Of a stretch of 64,000 nucleotides of DNA, positions 1-10,515 are shown in pieces. Both the position numbers and the translations under genes were made by a program. The stretch comes from Saccharina japonica (lineage: Eukaryota; Sar; Phaeophyceae; Laminariales; Laminariaceae): contig MEHQ01001628.1 of assembly GCA_008828725.1 (NCBI GenBank), forward strand, positions 62,001 to 126,000. Direction: 5' to 3'. Within the stretch, counting starts at the first letter, position 1. Each line of letters opens with the position of its first letter. Below the pieces are notes generated by a model. The model worked only from the letters and a program-made list of their open reading frames with translations. It did not search any database and was not told the DNA's origin.

Positions 1-455
1 CTCAGAACCAAATTGTTTCTTGATTTCGAAAAAAAGTGATCCCGCACTTATTATTTATCCCGAAGTCGAAGAATTATCTGTTATATTTAGCCGCGATTAA
101 CTATTTCCACAAAATGTTTGGGGGGTGGGAGTTGTCTACGTCCCACTGCATGGTGCTAGCGGTAGGAAAACGAACCAATAGCGCTCACGGAAAGTCTGAT
201 GCACGCCCCAGGGTTAGGATACCGCTCACGTGGGACATGTTAACAAAAGGGATGGATATCTGTGTGCGGGTCGGTGCTCTAGGAAGTAGAGAAGCGCTAT
301 GGCAAGTCGTGTCGTATACGTACCTGGCGATGGTACTCGTACTGATGGTGTATCACACCGTCGAGCTCCATCATAGAGTTGATGACACGAGTCCCCCGCC
401 GCGCAAGCTGTGTTTTCTGGTACAGCGTGTACAACACAGCAGCGCATCGTACGCC
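1..455. other. Non-coding stretch, nothing recognised
   Basis: No domain, tRNA or repeat boundary is visible. Overlapping open frames on both strands have the same low-complexity character as the tandem repeat that follows, so none is accepted as a gene. Confidence 0.5.
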
Positions 456-873
456 GAAACACAACACGCCATACACCCATACACGATAGCATCAACGAGA
501 TACACCAGGTACCAGGACTCGTACTGCCAGGTATGTATGTGCAGGTGCTAGTATACGAGTACATAAGACAGCACTCGTACACCCCCTCACACGATAGCTT
601 CCGGGAGAGCATGGTCGCGTCGACATCGATACTTGGCAATCTGGCAGTTGGGACCATGAGTATATGCGCAACACAACACGTCACACACCCATACACGATA
701 GCATACACGAGATACACCAGGTACCAGGACTCGTACTACCAGGTATGCATGTGCAGGTACGAGTATACGGGTACGTAAGACAGCACTCGCACACCCTCCC
801 ACACGATAGCTTCCGCGAGAACATGGTCGCGTCGACATCGATACCTGGCAATCTGGTAGTTGGGACCGTGAGC
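456..873. repeat. Tandem duplication, period about 212 bp
   Basis: Two head-to-tail copies, about 456-661 and 668-873, line up at a constant offset of about 212 bp with scattered substitutions. Each holds a TACACCAGGTACCAGG stretch, a CACACGATAGCTTCC stretch and a GTCGCGTCGACATCGATAC stretch. Open frames on both strands run through the copies and reflect the repeat, not a gene. The scattered mismatches suggest that the duplication is not very recent. Confidence 0.85.
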
Positions 874-2390
874 ATGCGACTCCACGGTTTGTCGAGCATC
901 CTCTAATACCTTAGTCAGCAGTAGTGGAATAGTTACAGCAATAGTACGTGTTAAGTTTTCACCGCATGCACCACTTGATAAGACCGTCCGACATTGCAGT
1001 GTGCGTTTTGGTCTGTCTGGTGCTACTCGCGACGGATGCTGATTGTACGAGTATGCTTATCTGATATGTTGTATGAATACGTATGGCCTGCCTTTCGCTG
1101 CATCGGCGGACATGGCTGCGTGGAACGTATACATATCTCATTTTCTGTAAGCTCCTATGTATGGTCCGCCTTTCGCTCAGAGCTGGTGCAGCAGCGGCAT
1201 CGGCGGATAAATCAACTGCTCGGCAAGCGCGCACACTGGATGCATCAGTGCAACAGAAACTATTAATGACTGTCTTCCTGTCGTTCGATAAATAAACACT
1301 CGTTCCTTTTATACGTTGTGCGTACTCGTACATACCTTCTTGCATTTGGATGACAGCTTCAACGAGTTGATTTATTTTCTGGTGTGATTATTTCCCGAAA
1401 CAACCAAGGTGGAGGTGTATTTATTGCACCCATTTCTCTAGGTTCATGGAGGAATAGGCGCTGGTGGGCCACTCGTTCGGTTGAGGGGTGCCGGGTACGC
1501 AAAACCGACTCACCGACTACGTATTTTTTATTGATTCAAGACGAAAAATCTTTGGACTCATCATTCACTGCACGCACGTACGCTCATGGGCACTACCGCT
1601 GGCTAAGTGTACTCAGCTGCACAGGCCGCGTTCATCCATGTCTTCACAGAAAGTAAGGGTGTTGGATTTATCTCTAGGGGCTCATGGGTCGCTGCTGGCG
1701 GTGGGAGCAACGCTGGGTGCTGGTTCGGTATCGAGTAGTGTATTTCACCGCTTTGTGATGGTGTGACGGTGTGATGGTGCGATTGGCGCTGTGGGCTGCT
1801 GCTGGTTTGTGTGCACTGAACGACAGATGTCACACGCATGGACTCTCCGCTGCTGCTGCTGCTCGTCGGAACTCGTGTTCGTGTGTGCTGCACGTGCTTT
1901 CCCTGTATGATAAATAGGTGCTGCACGGCAGTGTACGCTTTACCGCCGTTTACATCAATATTTGAGATGCGCAGTCTAAAGTGCTCATCCCTGCATGTAG
2001 CTGCTGCTCGTCATCTACAGGTTGTTGAGACCTCCCTGACCTGCTGTGCTTTTGTGTCGTTTCTAGAGAGCGTGCCGCTTGCACCATCATGTGATTATCG
2101 GTGCTCGAACGTCCCGCGAATGTTTTTGCATGCACACCATGCACCTATACCGACTCTCCTGTGTGTGCTCATCGATTTGTTGCGCCCCGCCTGCCCCTCT
2201 GATTACTACTCACGGCATCTGTTACATTAGTCGATCATATTCCTTTGTCAGCTAGGCTGCCTTGCTGCCGCTTCACACTCGGTCACCCGTGTGTGCTGCT
2301 ACCTGCTTCTTCCTTTCTACTCTACACACAGATTACCAGGCACCTGAAAACCTCCCACCGTACTTGTGCAATTTTTTTCTCGGCTTCTAC
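874..2390. other. Intergenic stretch, no recognised gene
   Basis: No conserved domain, tRNA or RT motif seen. A short imperfect direct repeat (TATGG..CGCCTTTCGCT-like) occurs near 1083 and 1159. Open frames here are short and of biased composition. Confidence 0.45.
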
Positions 2391-2398
2391 ATTCTTGA

Positions 2399-3510
2399 TA
2401 TGAAATACGAAGTGGTTCTCCTCGATGATGAGGTTTGGGTTGAAATGAGGCCGCCTTTTGCGAATTGCCTCGAGACTCCACTGAGGGTACCACCCCCGCG
2501 TGGACAGCCGTTGCCAACGCCGCGGTGGCGCAGAGAGTACTTGAAATGATGAGCACTCGCGGGGTGTCAGGAATACACACAAATGAAGCGGGAGAGAGGG
2601 TCTGTTCTTTTATCCTTTTGCCACTCCGTTCGTGTTTGGGGAGACTTGTGAAGGGTGGGCTCGCTCTTGAGTCTCCATTTCAATGCACTTGGCTGGCCTC
2701 ATCTACGGAATCCCTGCGCGGCTGGTAGGTAGTTTTGACTGATGCGCGATGTGAGTCTGCTGTGTGCTCTATCGACCCGTGATGTCAAGTTTAAGTTTTC
2801 CTCGGCCCATCAATACTCGGCTAACAAGACCCAACGCGCCCCGCGTGTTTCATACCTTGGGTGCAGGCCATCAAAGTTCCTCAGGAAGCCTACGAAATGC
2901 AGCAGATACAACTTCAGAGTGCAAGCGAGCTGCTGCTCTAGGAGAGGGGTCGGGCTGTGGGTTTTGAGGGAACGTACACGCCCAAGACTTTGTTTTTAAG
3001 GTCAATGGGATGAAGTTTGACCGACGATTAACTACCATCCCGGAGCATTGGCGGGCTGTTTTCCTATTCTACAAGCTTCAAACGAGTCTATTCGAGTCAT
3101 TTGTACAACTCACTCGAATCACCTGCAACTCTCGCCGTGTTTCGACACGCGAGAGTTGCAGGACACACAACTGCTGTTTGAGAATGAAGTGAGACAAACG
3201 TTATTTGGAAAATGGAAGTCAGACGAGGACCAACAAAGCTCCTGTCGTGCGTTTGACTCAATGCCCTCAGGGGGTCATCACCAAGAACATTGTTGGAAGC
3301 GACGGAAGAAGCAACACCAAGTGTGGAATCGAGAGGAGCTGCGAGTGAATATATTCACAGTTCCCGAGGACAGAAAAGAGGGGGAAAGGCCCAAGAAAAA
3401 GCCGCGGTCATTTGATGTAGCGGGGGTCATTACTATTGTCAAGTGGATAGGCACTACGGTCAAGCTAGGCTCAACGAATTTACCCGAAGTGAGTCTCCCG
3501 TACATGTAGC
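2399..3510 (+). pseudogene. Coding-like patches, possible decayed gene of unknown family
   Basis: Several + strand segments have protein-like composition that the surrounding DNA lacks. One near 2399-2470 begins MKYEVVLLDDEVWVEM. Another, 2465-2600, contains AVAQRVLEMMSTRGVSGIH. A basic stretch at 3050-3509 includes KKKPRSFDVAGVITIVKW. They lie in different frames with stops between. I recognise no family. This could be a degraded host gene, exons of an intron-rich gene, or debris of an unidentified element. A strong hairpin lies inside at 3122-3162. Confidence 0.25.
3122..3162. other. Long near-perfect hairpin with TTCG loop
   Basis: Arms CCTGCAACTCTCG (3122-3134) and CGAGAGTTGCAGG (3150-3162) pair perfectly. 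Inside them CGTGT (3136-3140) pairs with ACACG (3145-3149) around a TTCG loop, leaving one unpaired C at 3135. It may be a template-switch inverted duplication or a structured RNA element. No terminator-like T-run follows. Confidence 0.8.
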
Positions 3511-3687
3511 TCTAGAACATCGACACGCACGGACGGCCACGATGCCATTTCGGAGATGAAAAGCAAGTAGCAAGTCGTGGGTGGAGATTTTTGTCACGAG
3601 AAGGTATCAAAATTTACTACTCGATTGTTCCAAAACGGTCTGTTTTTTTAGCGGGTGTGGCAAGTTAAGTTTTATAGCAGAAAATTT

Positions 3688-3833
3688 CGGCCTCTGAAGC
3701 GAGCACCAAGAGTGCAACTCCAAACATCAGGAGGCAAAAGCAACACTACCCTCGAGATCCAAGCCAACCCCCCCCAGATATTTCAACTTTTCATGGCTTT
3801 ATGCAACGGGTAACGTAGTAACTGGTCCCCTTT
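3688..3833 (+). repeat. Left copy of 145-bp direct repeat X flanking the DIRS-like element
   Basis: This runs from CGGCCTCTGAAGCGAGCACC to GGTCCCCTTTT and is nearly identical to 10083-10226. The differences are a few substitutions and small indels, including a clean CGTA insertion in the right copy. It abuts the left terminal repeat of the tyrosine-recombinase element. Confidence 0.85.
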
Positions 3834-5189
3834 TAGAATCCAGAAAAAGAGGGGACACCAGCATGGTGGACCCTTGTTCGGGAAAGCCTCATTGTTGTGT
3901 TGAAAGAGAGTGGTTAAGGCCCACTCCGCGGGCGACAGCGCACCTCGACAACAGCACGACAAAGTAGAAGAGGTTAGAAAACAACAGAGTTATGTCGGAG
4001 GCAGCGAGGGCGGCGGGCGCGACCCCGCTCGACTGGTGCGCGAGGAGCTCCCATGAACCAAGCTGGGGGTTCGTGGGCAACCTCGCGTGCTGGACCTGAC
4101 GAGAGTGATCTATCACGACGGGTCGAGTCTATCGAAGACCAGCCAGACGGCGGCACAGAGGACAGCAGACGGGGAGGTCGTGCAGCGGGGCGAGAACTAG
4201 AAGCTGGTGGAGCTGGTGCAGTCATCCACGGTCCTACGCGAGGTGTGTGAGAACTCAAGGATTTTGGCGCTCCATCGGTGGTATCGCAGGTCGTTCGTTT
4301 CGTGTGTGTACGTATATCCCGTGCTGCCTCGCTTTGACTGCACTCGACAACACCCCTATCGTACAGCTCCCCAGCAGGTACAGACCTCGAGTACCTCCTG
4401 GAGTTCCTCGCTCGCCCGTAATATATACGAGTATATATATTAAAAAAATAAATATATATACCCGAGCAGCATAGGGTCGACGTCCGTAACAATGCGAGCT
4501 CCTAGGTGCATAAGAAATATTTTGCGGTAGCAGTACGTAGGAAATGTGAGAATAAGCTCGCCCATCACATATCCAGCAGCGTTTGAAGTCGAGTATCTAT
4601 CATCCAACCGGTCGTACTCACAATGGGGCAGAGGGGCAGCGCTACAGCAGTAGTGTACGAATTATACGAGTAACACTATAACCAGCATATAATAGCACCG
4701 TGTCCCCCTTGACTACATAAAGCGGTACGATGGTGGCTGTACACGGCGGTACGTACCCCGCGTCCACACGAGGCGCACGACTCATAGTTACAGCAGTGCG
4801 GACCGTCCCACTCGAACTCGTATCCAACACATGTACCTGGTATGCGAGAACAGACACATAAGGGACAAATACCAGGTGCGGTCATAGTACAGCGTAGGGG
4901 GCACAACGAAGTACCAACCGTGTTACTGGCGGTACTCACAGCTGACGAACCGTAAGGATATTAGCTACAACTCCGGCACGCGCTTGCACACGGTGGTGCA
5001 GTACGCCTACCGTGCGCGACCGCGCACGGTGCACCCTTACACCGTACTGCATAAAACACCGACGGAAAATGAACAAACAAAATTAATTAAATCAACTAAG
5101 AACAGTACGTACACTGTGGCCTACAAAAAGCGCAGCGAGAACGGTTCAACCCCGCACGACCACGACACGAACGATCGACGAACGAAACC

Positions 5190-5790
5190 GTGCTGACACG
5201 ACCCACCGGTCTCGTCCCGAACCGAAATTCCCCGCCGCCGCGATCCGCGTACCGACGGCCACAGTTACGCCTCAGGCTGGACCCGGTACTCGAGGTCATG
5301 CGGAACGCGGGCAGAGACAACCACTGGTTCGACCCCCTGGCAACCCTACAGGTGGCCATGGAAATGGCCACGCATCTGGAGCTCCCTGACTCGAGGAAGG
5401 TTCTCAGCGACACCACTGTGCGGGGGGGGGGCGCATGGTGGAGGCGTGTGGGGACGCGCGGGTTGTCCTCGGCGTGTTCTCCAAGAGGCTCCCTTCCGTG
5501 CGGGGGGTGTCCCGAGAGGTACACGAGGCGGACTGCGCAGAGCTACGGAAAGTGCACGCGCTCACCAAAAACCACTTCACGAGCCCGACCGGGTCCGGGT
5601 TCGGGGGGGCAAGCCGGTTTCAGGTTTGGGTTCCCGGCCGGGACCGGACTCGGGGGTCCGGGACGCCCTGCGGGAGGGGAACACGGCACAAACAAGCCGC
5701 GCAAGCGACCGTCGGCGCGCGGTTCGGACACGCGGCTCCGGCGCCGTACGCCCACGCAAGCGCCGTGGGAGCGCGGAGGGCTTCAGGGTA
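5190..5790 (+). mobile_element. GC-rich gag-like region of the DIRS-like element
   Basis: The base composition here is clearly more GC-rich than the DNA on either side. All three + frames are partly open, with Arg, Gly and Pro-rich translations. It lies between the left terminal repeat and the reverse transcriptase, where this group carries its structural (gag-like) gene. No domain is recognised, so the assignment rests on position. The element is broken here. Confidence 0.4.
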
Positions 5791-6999
5791 TACCAGGCAT
5801 TATATGTTCATGTACGTAGTTACCTATTTAGATTATGTATCTATATAGGTACTTACGTGTTTATGTATTCATCTCTTTTTCGCTTCCGTTTCTTCGTGTA
5901 GGGTACCGTGTCTATTGTGACACTACTAACGTTATTCTCGCGACGATTACGGTACGCCTCTCCGGTTCATTCTACTCTGCGTACTGTATTTATTTGCTAT
6001 CTGACTTAATTATATTCCTATCGGCGTTCGGCCTATTTTTTTTGCCGTACTCGTACCAATGTGGGTATTTCCTGGGGGGCACGCCCACGTCGAAGGAAAA
6101 TACCCGTAAACGGATCTTGAAATAAACAAGGAATCAGGACAAATGAACTACCGAATAACAGGAAAGGAAAAAATGGGAGAGGCAAATAATCAATACATAC
6201 ACGCGTCAGCCCAAAGCGCGTGCGCGCACGACCCGCGAGGACACACGCTCGCAAGCACACAGGTAGGAGGGCCCGCGTATCCGCCCACCCGGACGGCGCG
6301 TGAGGGCCATCCGTACTACGATTTTGTATCAATGGCATCTTCGGCCCCACCAACCATATGTATTTACTCTATCGACAACTGTCCAACGTATGTACCACGG
6401 AGGTAGAAACTATACAGATAGATATAGGTGTATATGTTAAGCTCGGAGGCTCAGCCCGAAGTGTCGTTGCAATTGATTGCCCTTACGTCCGCCATATCTC
6501 TCGACGGGTGCGTCTGGTCACAGTCGCATCGTAACTACGTTCGCTTTATGTCAACTCTTACGCATGTACTAAGTAGCACACCGCGTCAAGTCGGTGCCCG
6601 TAATCCTTACTAAAACAACGGAAATACATGTACCTCGTGCCGTATCGCTCGTATTAGGTGTCCGTCGACGCATGGCGCGCGAACCTAACGCGAAGGCATT
6701 AATAAGTTGGAGTTACGTTCCCAGCCATCCCAACTCTGTCCGCCAAGGAACAAAGCTGGGTGGGGACGCGCGACAAGCCGAACGTGGATTACATGCCGAC
6801 TGTGGCAGACGTAAAGCGAAACCTATCCGACGAAAGACGAGCTCGCATGCCATGGGAAGCACCCATGACGCGGGAACGAACGGGGCGGATTTCGTTCCAG
6901 GGGGTCTCAACTATCGCTACGAGTTCTGGGGGAGTGGCGTGTTGCGAGGCCACCCACAGAAAGCACAGCTGTTCTCATATCTCAAGGACGCCGTGATCG

Positions 7000-8720
7000 C
7001 ATTTGAGTCCCTTACGAGTACCGGGGCACATCGCGCGAGTCTCCCTACCGGCGGGACGTTTTCCCAGAGGAGTCGCTTCCCAATCGATACCGCAAGACCA
7101 CGCAGAGTTCGTACGGTCGGAAGTCGTAGCCTTAGTGAAACGGGGATGTCTGGTGAAGTGGGGTGACGTTCGAAATCCGACCGGCCCAGCGCGCCCTCGG
7201 CTAGTGCTGCCTCTGTCCGTCGAGCCTTCTAAGCCGCGGATAGTCATTGACGCACGGGCGCTCAACGAGTGCTGCCGTCACGTTCCCTTCAAAATGGACA
7301 CGGAGGCGAGGGTAGCGAGCGTCGCGGAAGAGGGGATCTTCATAGGAAGCCTGGACGACCTCTCCGGTTTCCACAATCTGGGCCTGCAGCCAGAGAGCTG
7401 GCCGCTCTTCGGGGTGGAGTACGCTGGTACGGACTACGTGTGTACTACCATCCCGTTCGGCTGGAACGAGAGCCCGGTGTGTTACCACTCTCTTATCGAG
7501 GCAAAAGCGGAGTACCTGCGCTCTCGCGGCATCCCGGTCCTAGCCTATATCGACGATGCCTGGTACGGAAACGTTTCCTCCACGTTTGGGTGCTCCGATA
7601 AGGTCCAATGGCTATCCGCCTCGGAGGCCATTCACGTGGGGATGTTGGTCTTGTACTTGTGCGGGTATGTCTGTCGTATACCAAGTGCGACTTGAAACCA
7701 TCGAGGATACGGCGTTACCTCGGTATCCTGAGCGATTCGACCACCACCTCGTTCCGGGTCCCGGAAGACAAGCTCTAGAAACTCCACGCGTTGATCTGCG
7801 CCGTCCTGGAGCACCGCTCGCTTACCGGGAAGCTGTTGGAGAAAATCGCGGCAAAGTGCGCCAGTATGTCCGTCGCGATCCGCCCGGCGTCCTTGTGGAC
7901 GCAATACATGTTCGCGGCAATCGTGAAAGCGAAGGAACAGAAGACCCAGTTGAGCCAGAAACCCGACCTGCTGGCGGAGCTGCACATATGGCTCGGGTTG
8001 TCGGCAACAACCCAGGAGGGACCGTGGTACAAACCACGCCACTTCGCGTCACAGGTCACCGTCGCGGCATTTGACGCGTCTTCGAACCAGTGGGGAGGCA
8101 CGGTATCGTTGCCGGGGGACGAGTTCTCCGCGGGCGGGGGGTTCCCTCGCGAGTGGCTACCACGCCACATCAATGGGAAGGAAATGTTCGCGCTGCTCGA
8201 AGTGATGACAGAGTGCTGCCGAGCGCACCCGGGACAGCTACGGCGAGCGCAGCCAGTGATGGACGTAGACAACCGATCCGTGGTGGACGTATTCAACAAA
8301 GGGCGGTCAAGAAATTCAGTCACGCACGGGCCGTTGGTCGGCCTGTTCGAGCTACAGGTGGACCAGGGCTTCTGGCCGTCACTGCGACGGGTACCGACGG
8401 CGGACAACCATTCGGCCGACGCTATTACTAGGCCAGGTCTGGCCGAGATCATCCGACTTCGGCCGGCGATGTTCGAAAGATTGGAGTCGTTTTTCGGAGA
8501 ATTCACCGTCGACCTCATGGCATCGTCAGAAAACGCCCAGGAGGGCCCACCACGAGAACGGACTGGCAGCGAAGGCTGCCATTTTTCTCGCGGTACCATT
8601 GCGAGGGTAGACGTCTCCCACAACATAGCAGCTACGCCGGGGGGGGACACAAGGGCATCCGGCTACTACTTCACACCCCCGGTCATGGTGGGACACGTGA
8701 TACACCACATGGCCGAATAT
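7000..8720 (+). mobile_element. Reverse transcriptase and RNase H region of the DIRS-like element
   Basis: The reverse transcriptase is recognised by RLVLPLSVEPSKPRIVIDAR, then GSLDDLSGFHNLGL, then PFGWNESPVCYHSL, and the active-site motif AYIDDAWYG near 7540-7565. RNase H follows at about 8060-8440 with an Asp in AAFDASSNQWGG, Glu in KEMFALLEVM, Asp in MDVDNRSVVDV and the terminal NHSADAITRPG. After that comes FTVDLMASSENAQ, a segment typical of this group downstream of RNase H. This is a fossil with several breaks. Confidence 0.85.
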
Positions 8721-8819
8721 TAAGCATGCCGTGATCGTGCTCCCAGACGTGCGCGCGTATTGGTTCCCACGGGTCAGCCGGGCGTGGCTACCCTACCAAC
8801 AGCGACAGAACGCTTCGCG

Positions 8820-9400
8820 ATGGTACGGGACGTAGCGATATTTTGTGTCGATTTTCACACAATGGAGCGCGGATTCGAACTGTCGGTAGCAGCGGCGGCA
8901 CAGGTGTTGCAGATGTCGGGAGGCGAGGGGTTCATTTTCAAGTTCTTGTTCGGGAAGACGTTGCGGGAATCATCCCAAGCGGTAGTGATGAAAGGGAACG
9001 AGGACTACCGGGATATCTGCGCAGTGGCACCCATGATCGAGTATCGACAGGCGGCGGCATCCATGCAGTAGGAGCTCGTGGCAGGTTCAGGTTTCCTGTT
9101 TCCGAGCGTCCTAGAAAGCGGAGGCAGGGGGAACTTGGCGTTGACGCCGGCGCAGATTGCTTTGAACCTCCAGACCCATCTGCGAGCAGCGGGTATGGGG
9201 GACAAGCGGTACACGCTACAACATTCGCCCCGGCGGAGGGGGGCGGCGAGCCACCATATGGACGGGACGGCCATGGACGTTCTCATGCAATACGCGGGAT
9301 GGAGGTCCTCGGCCGTAGCTAATAGATGCGTAGGAGTAACGGCATCCGCGTCGGCATCGAACGGAACGAAGCGTTCGCGCGACACCGCGTTCATATAAGC
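8820..9400 (+). mobile_element. Tyrosine recombinase region of the DIRS-like element
   Basis: The order RT, RNase H, tyrosine recombinase is diagnostic of this group. Visible recombinase signatures are a first Arg region (MERGFELSVAAAA), the box-II type LQHSPRRRGAASHH, and the downstream MQYAGWRSSAVANR. Elements of this kind integrate a circular DNA by recombination rather than using a DDE integrase, and leave no target-site duplication. This is a fossil part. Confidence 0.85.
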
Positions 9401-9601
9401 AGACGCCTTACCACTGACGGAGGGTTTCAAAAATCGTACGCAGCACTCCCACGTAGAAACCCACGAGAGCAGAACCCGATTGGGCTAGCTTAGAAGTTTG
9501 GGAATAATAAGGAAGAAAAGGAATCCACGTAAAAGAGAAGATAACAACGAGCGACGATATTGAGATAAGTGAAGGGCCAACAAGTATGGGTGTGATCTCA
9601 T

Positions 9602-10072
9602 GCCGCAGCAGAGAGGCCTCATTGATCCCAAATTATATACGAATTAACCTACGACGCGATGTTACAACAGTAATCCAGAATCCAGAAAAAGAGGGGACGC
9701 CAGCATGGTGGAACCCTGTTCGGGACAGCCTCATTGTTGTGCTGAAATAGAGTGGTTCAAGCCCACTCCGCGGGCGACAGCGCACCTCGACCACAGCACG
9801 ACAAAGTAGAAAAGAGGCTATGGGAAAAAAAACAGACCATCCCGCCCGCCCATCGTTGTAACGGTACCGTCGACAACGACTGTTTTTTTTTTTTTTTTTT
9901 TGTACCGGGGTACCAGGGGGTACCTACTTTCTGCGACGAGGTGCCGCGTTGATTGCCGGAGAATCAACGCGGGAGTAGTAACCCCGGGTGAGAGTCTCAG
10001 GCTGGTCGCAGCAAAGAGGCTTCATTGATCCCAAACTATATACGAATTAACCTACGACGCGATGTTACAACA
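9602..10072 (+). repeat. Right-end B1-A2-B2 split direct repeats of the DIRS-like element
   Basis: B1 (9602-9665) and B2 (10010-10072) both read GCAGCA-AGAGG-CTTCATTGATCCCAAA and end ACGCGATGTTACAACA. Between them A2 repeats the left terminus (GGGGAC-CCAGCATGGTGGA, then CTCCGCGGGCGACAGCGCAC). A long T run lies at about 9882-9901. The same B-A-B order ends the copy at 25046-25900. Confidence 0.85.
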
Positions 10073-10082
10073 TAAATATTCG

Positions 10083-10226
10083 GCCTCTGAAGCGAGCACC
10101 AAGAGTGCAACTCCAAACATCAGGAGGCAAAAGCAACACTACCCTCGAGATCCAAGCCAACCCCCCCCAGATCAACTTTTCATGGCTTCATGCAACGGGT
10201 AACGTAGTACGTAACTGGTCCCCTTT
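10083..10226 (+). repeat. Right copy of direct repeat X
   Basis: Partner of 3688-3833. It begins within about 10 bp after B2 of the DIRS-like element and reads on into unrelated sequence after 10226. Confidence 0.85.
10210..10213. repeat. Micro-insertion CGTA (TA to TACGTA) in repeat X
   Basis: The left copy reads ACGTAGTA-ACTGG (TA at 3819-3820). The right copy reads ACGTAGTA-CGTA-ACTGG. The flanks are otherwise identical, so four bases were gained after a TA (or lost from the other copy). Confidence 0.8.
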
Positions 10227-10515
10227 TTCGGCCCCGGAACATCAAGATTTACACTTAAATAATACGTAGAGAGAAACTCTTAACATCGAAGAAGGTACCC
10301 CGTGAGACAGGACTCACGGAGGAGCCTGTTGTAGAGTTCCTTTGCACACAAGGATCAACTCGCTCGCGTCCAAGCCCAACAACTTTCAAGCTCTGACGCA
10401 CGCATGAAGGTTCCATGAACACGCCGTTGCACAAATTTGCTGGTCAAGGACAGCATCACAGCTCCCGAGGCGGGAACCAAACACCCTTGCTCTGAAACAC
10501 GCACAAAAAAATGGC

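Larger units (their letters stand above)
3836..10072 (+). mobile_element. Tyrosine-recombinase retrotransposon (DIRS/PAT/Ngaro group), broken
   Basis: Fossil element of about 6.2 kb. The left terminal repeat A1 (3836 to about 3965) recurs as A2 on the right. The right end has the order B1 (9602-9665), A2 (from 9675), B2 (10010-10072). This split-direct-repeat layout (A1 ... B1 A2 B2) is that of PAT and Ngaro elements rather than the inverted termini of DIRS1. Between the ends lie a GC-rich gag-like region (about 3990-5790), a low-complexity stretch, reverse transcriptase plus RNase H (about 7000-8720) and a tyrosine recombinase (about 8820-9400). The coding parts are interrupted at roughly ten or more places, so it looks old and inactive. 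A 5'-truncated relative lies at 25046-25900. Confidence 0.85.
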
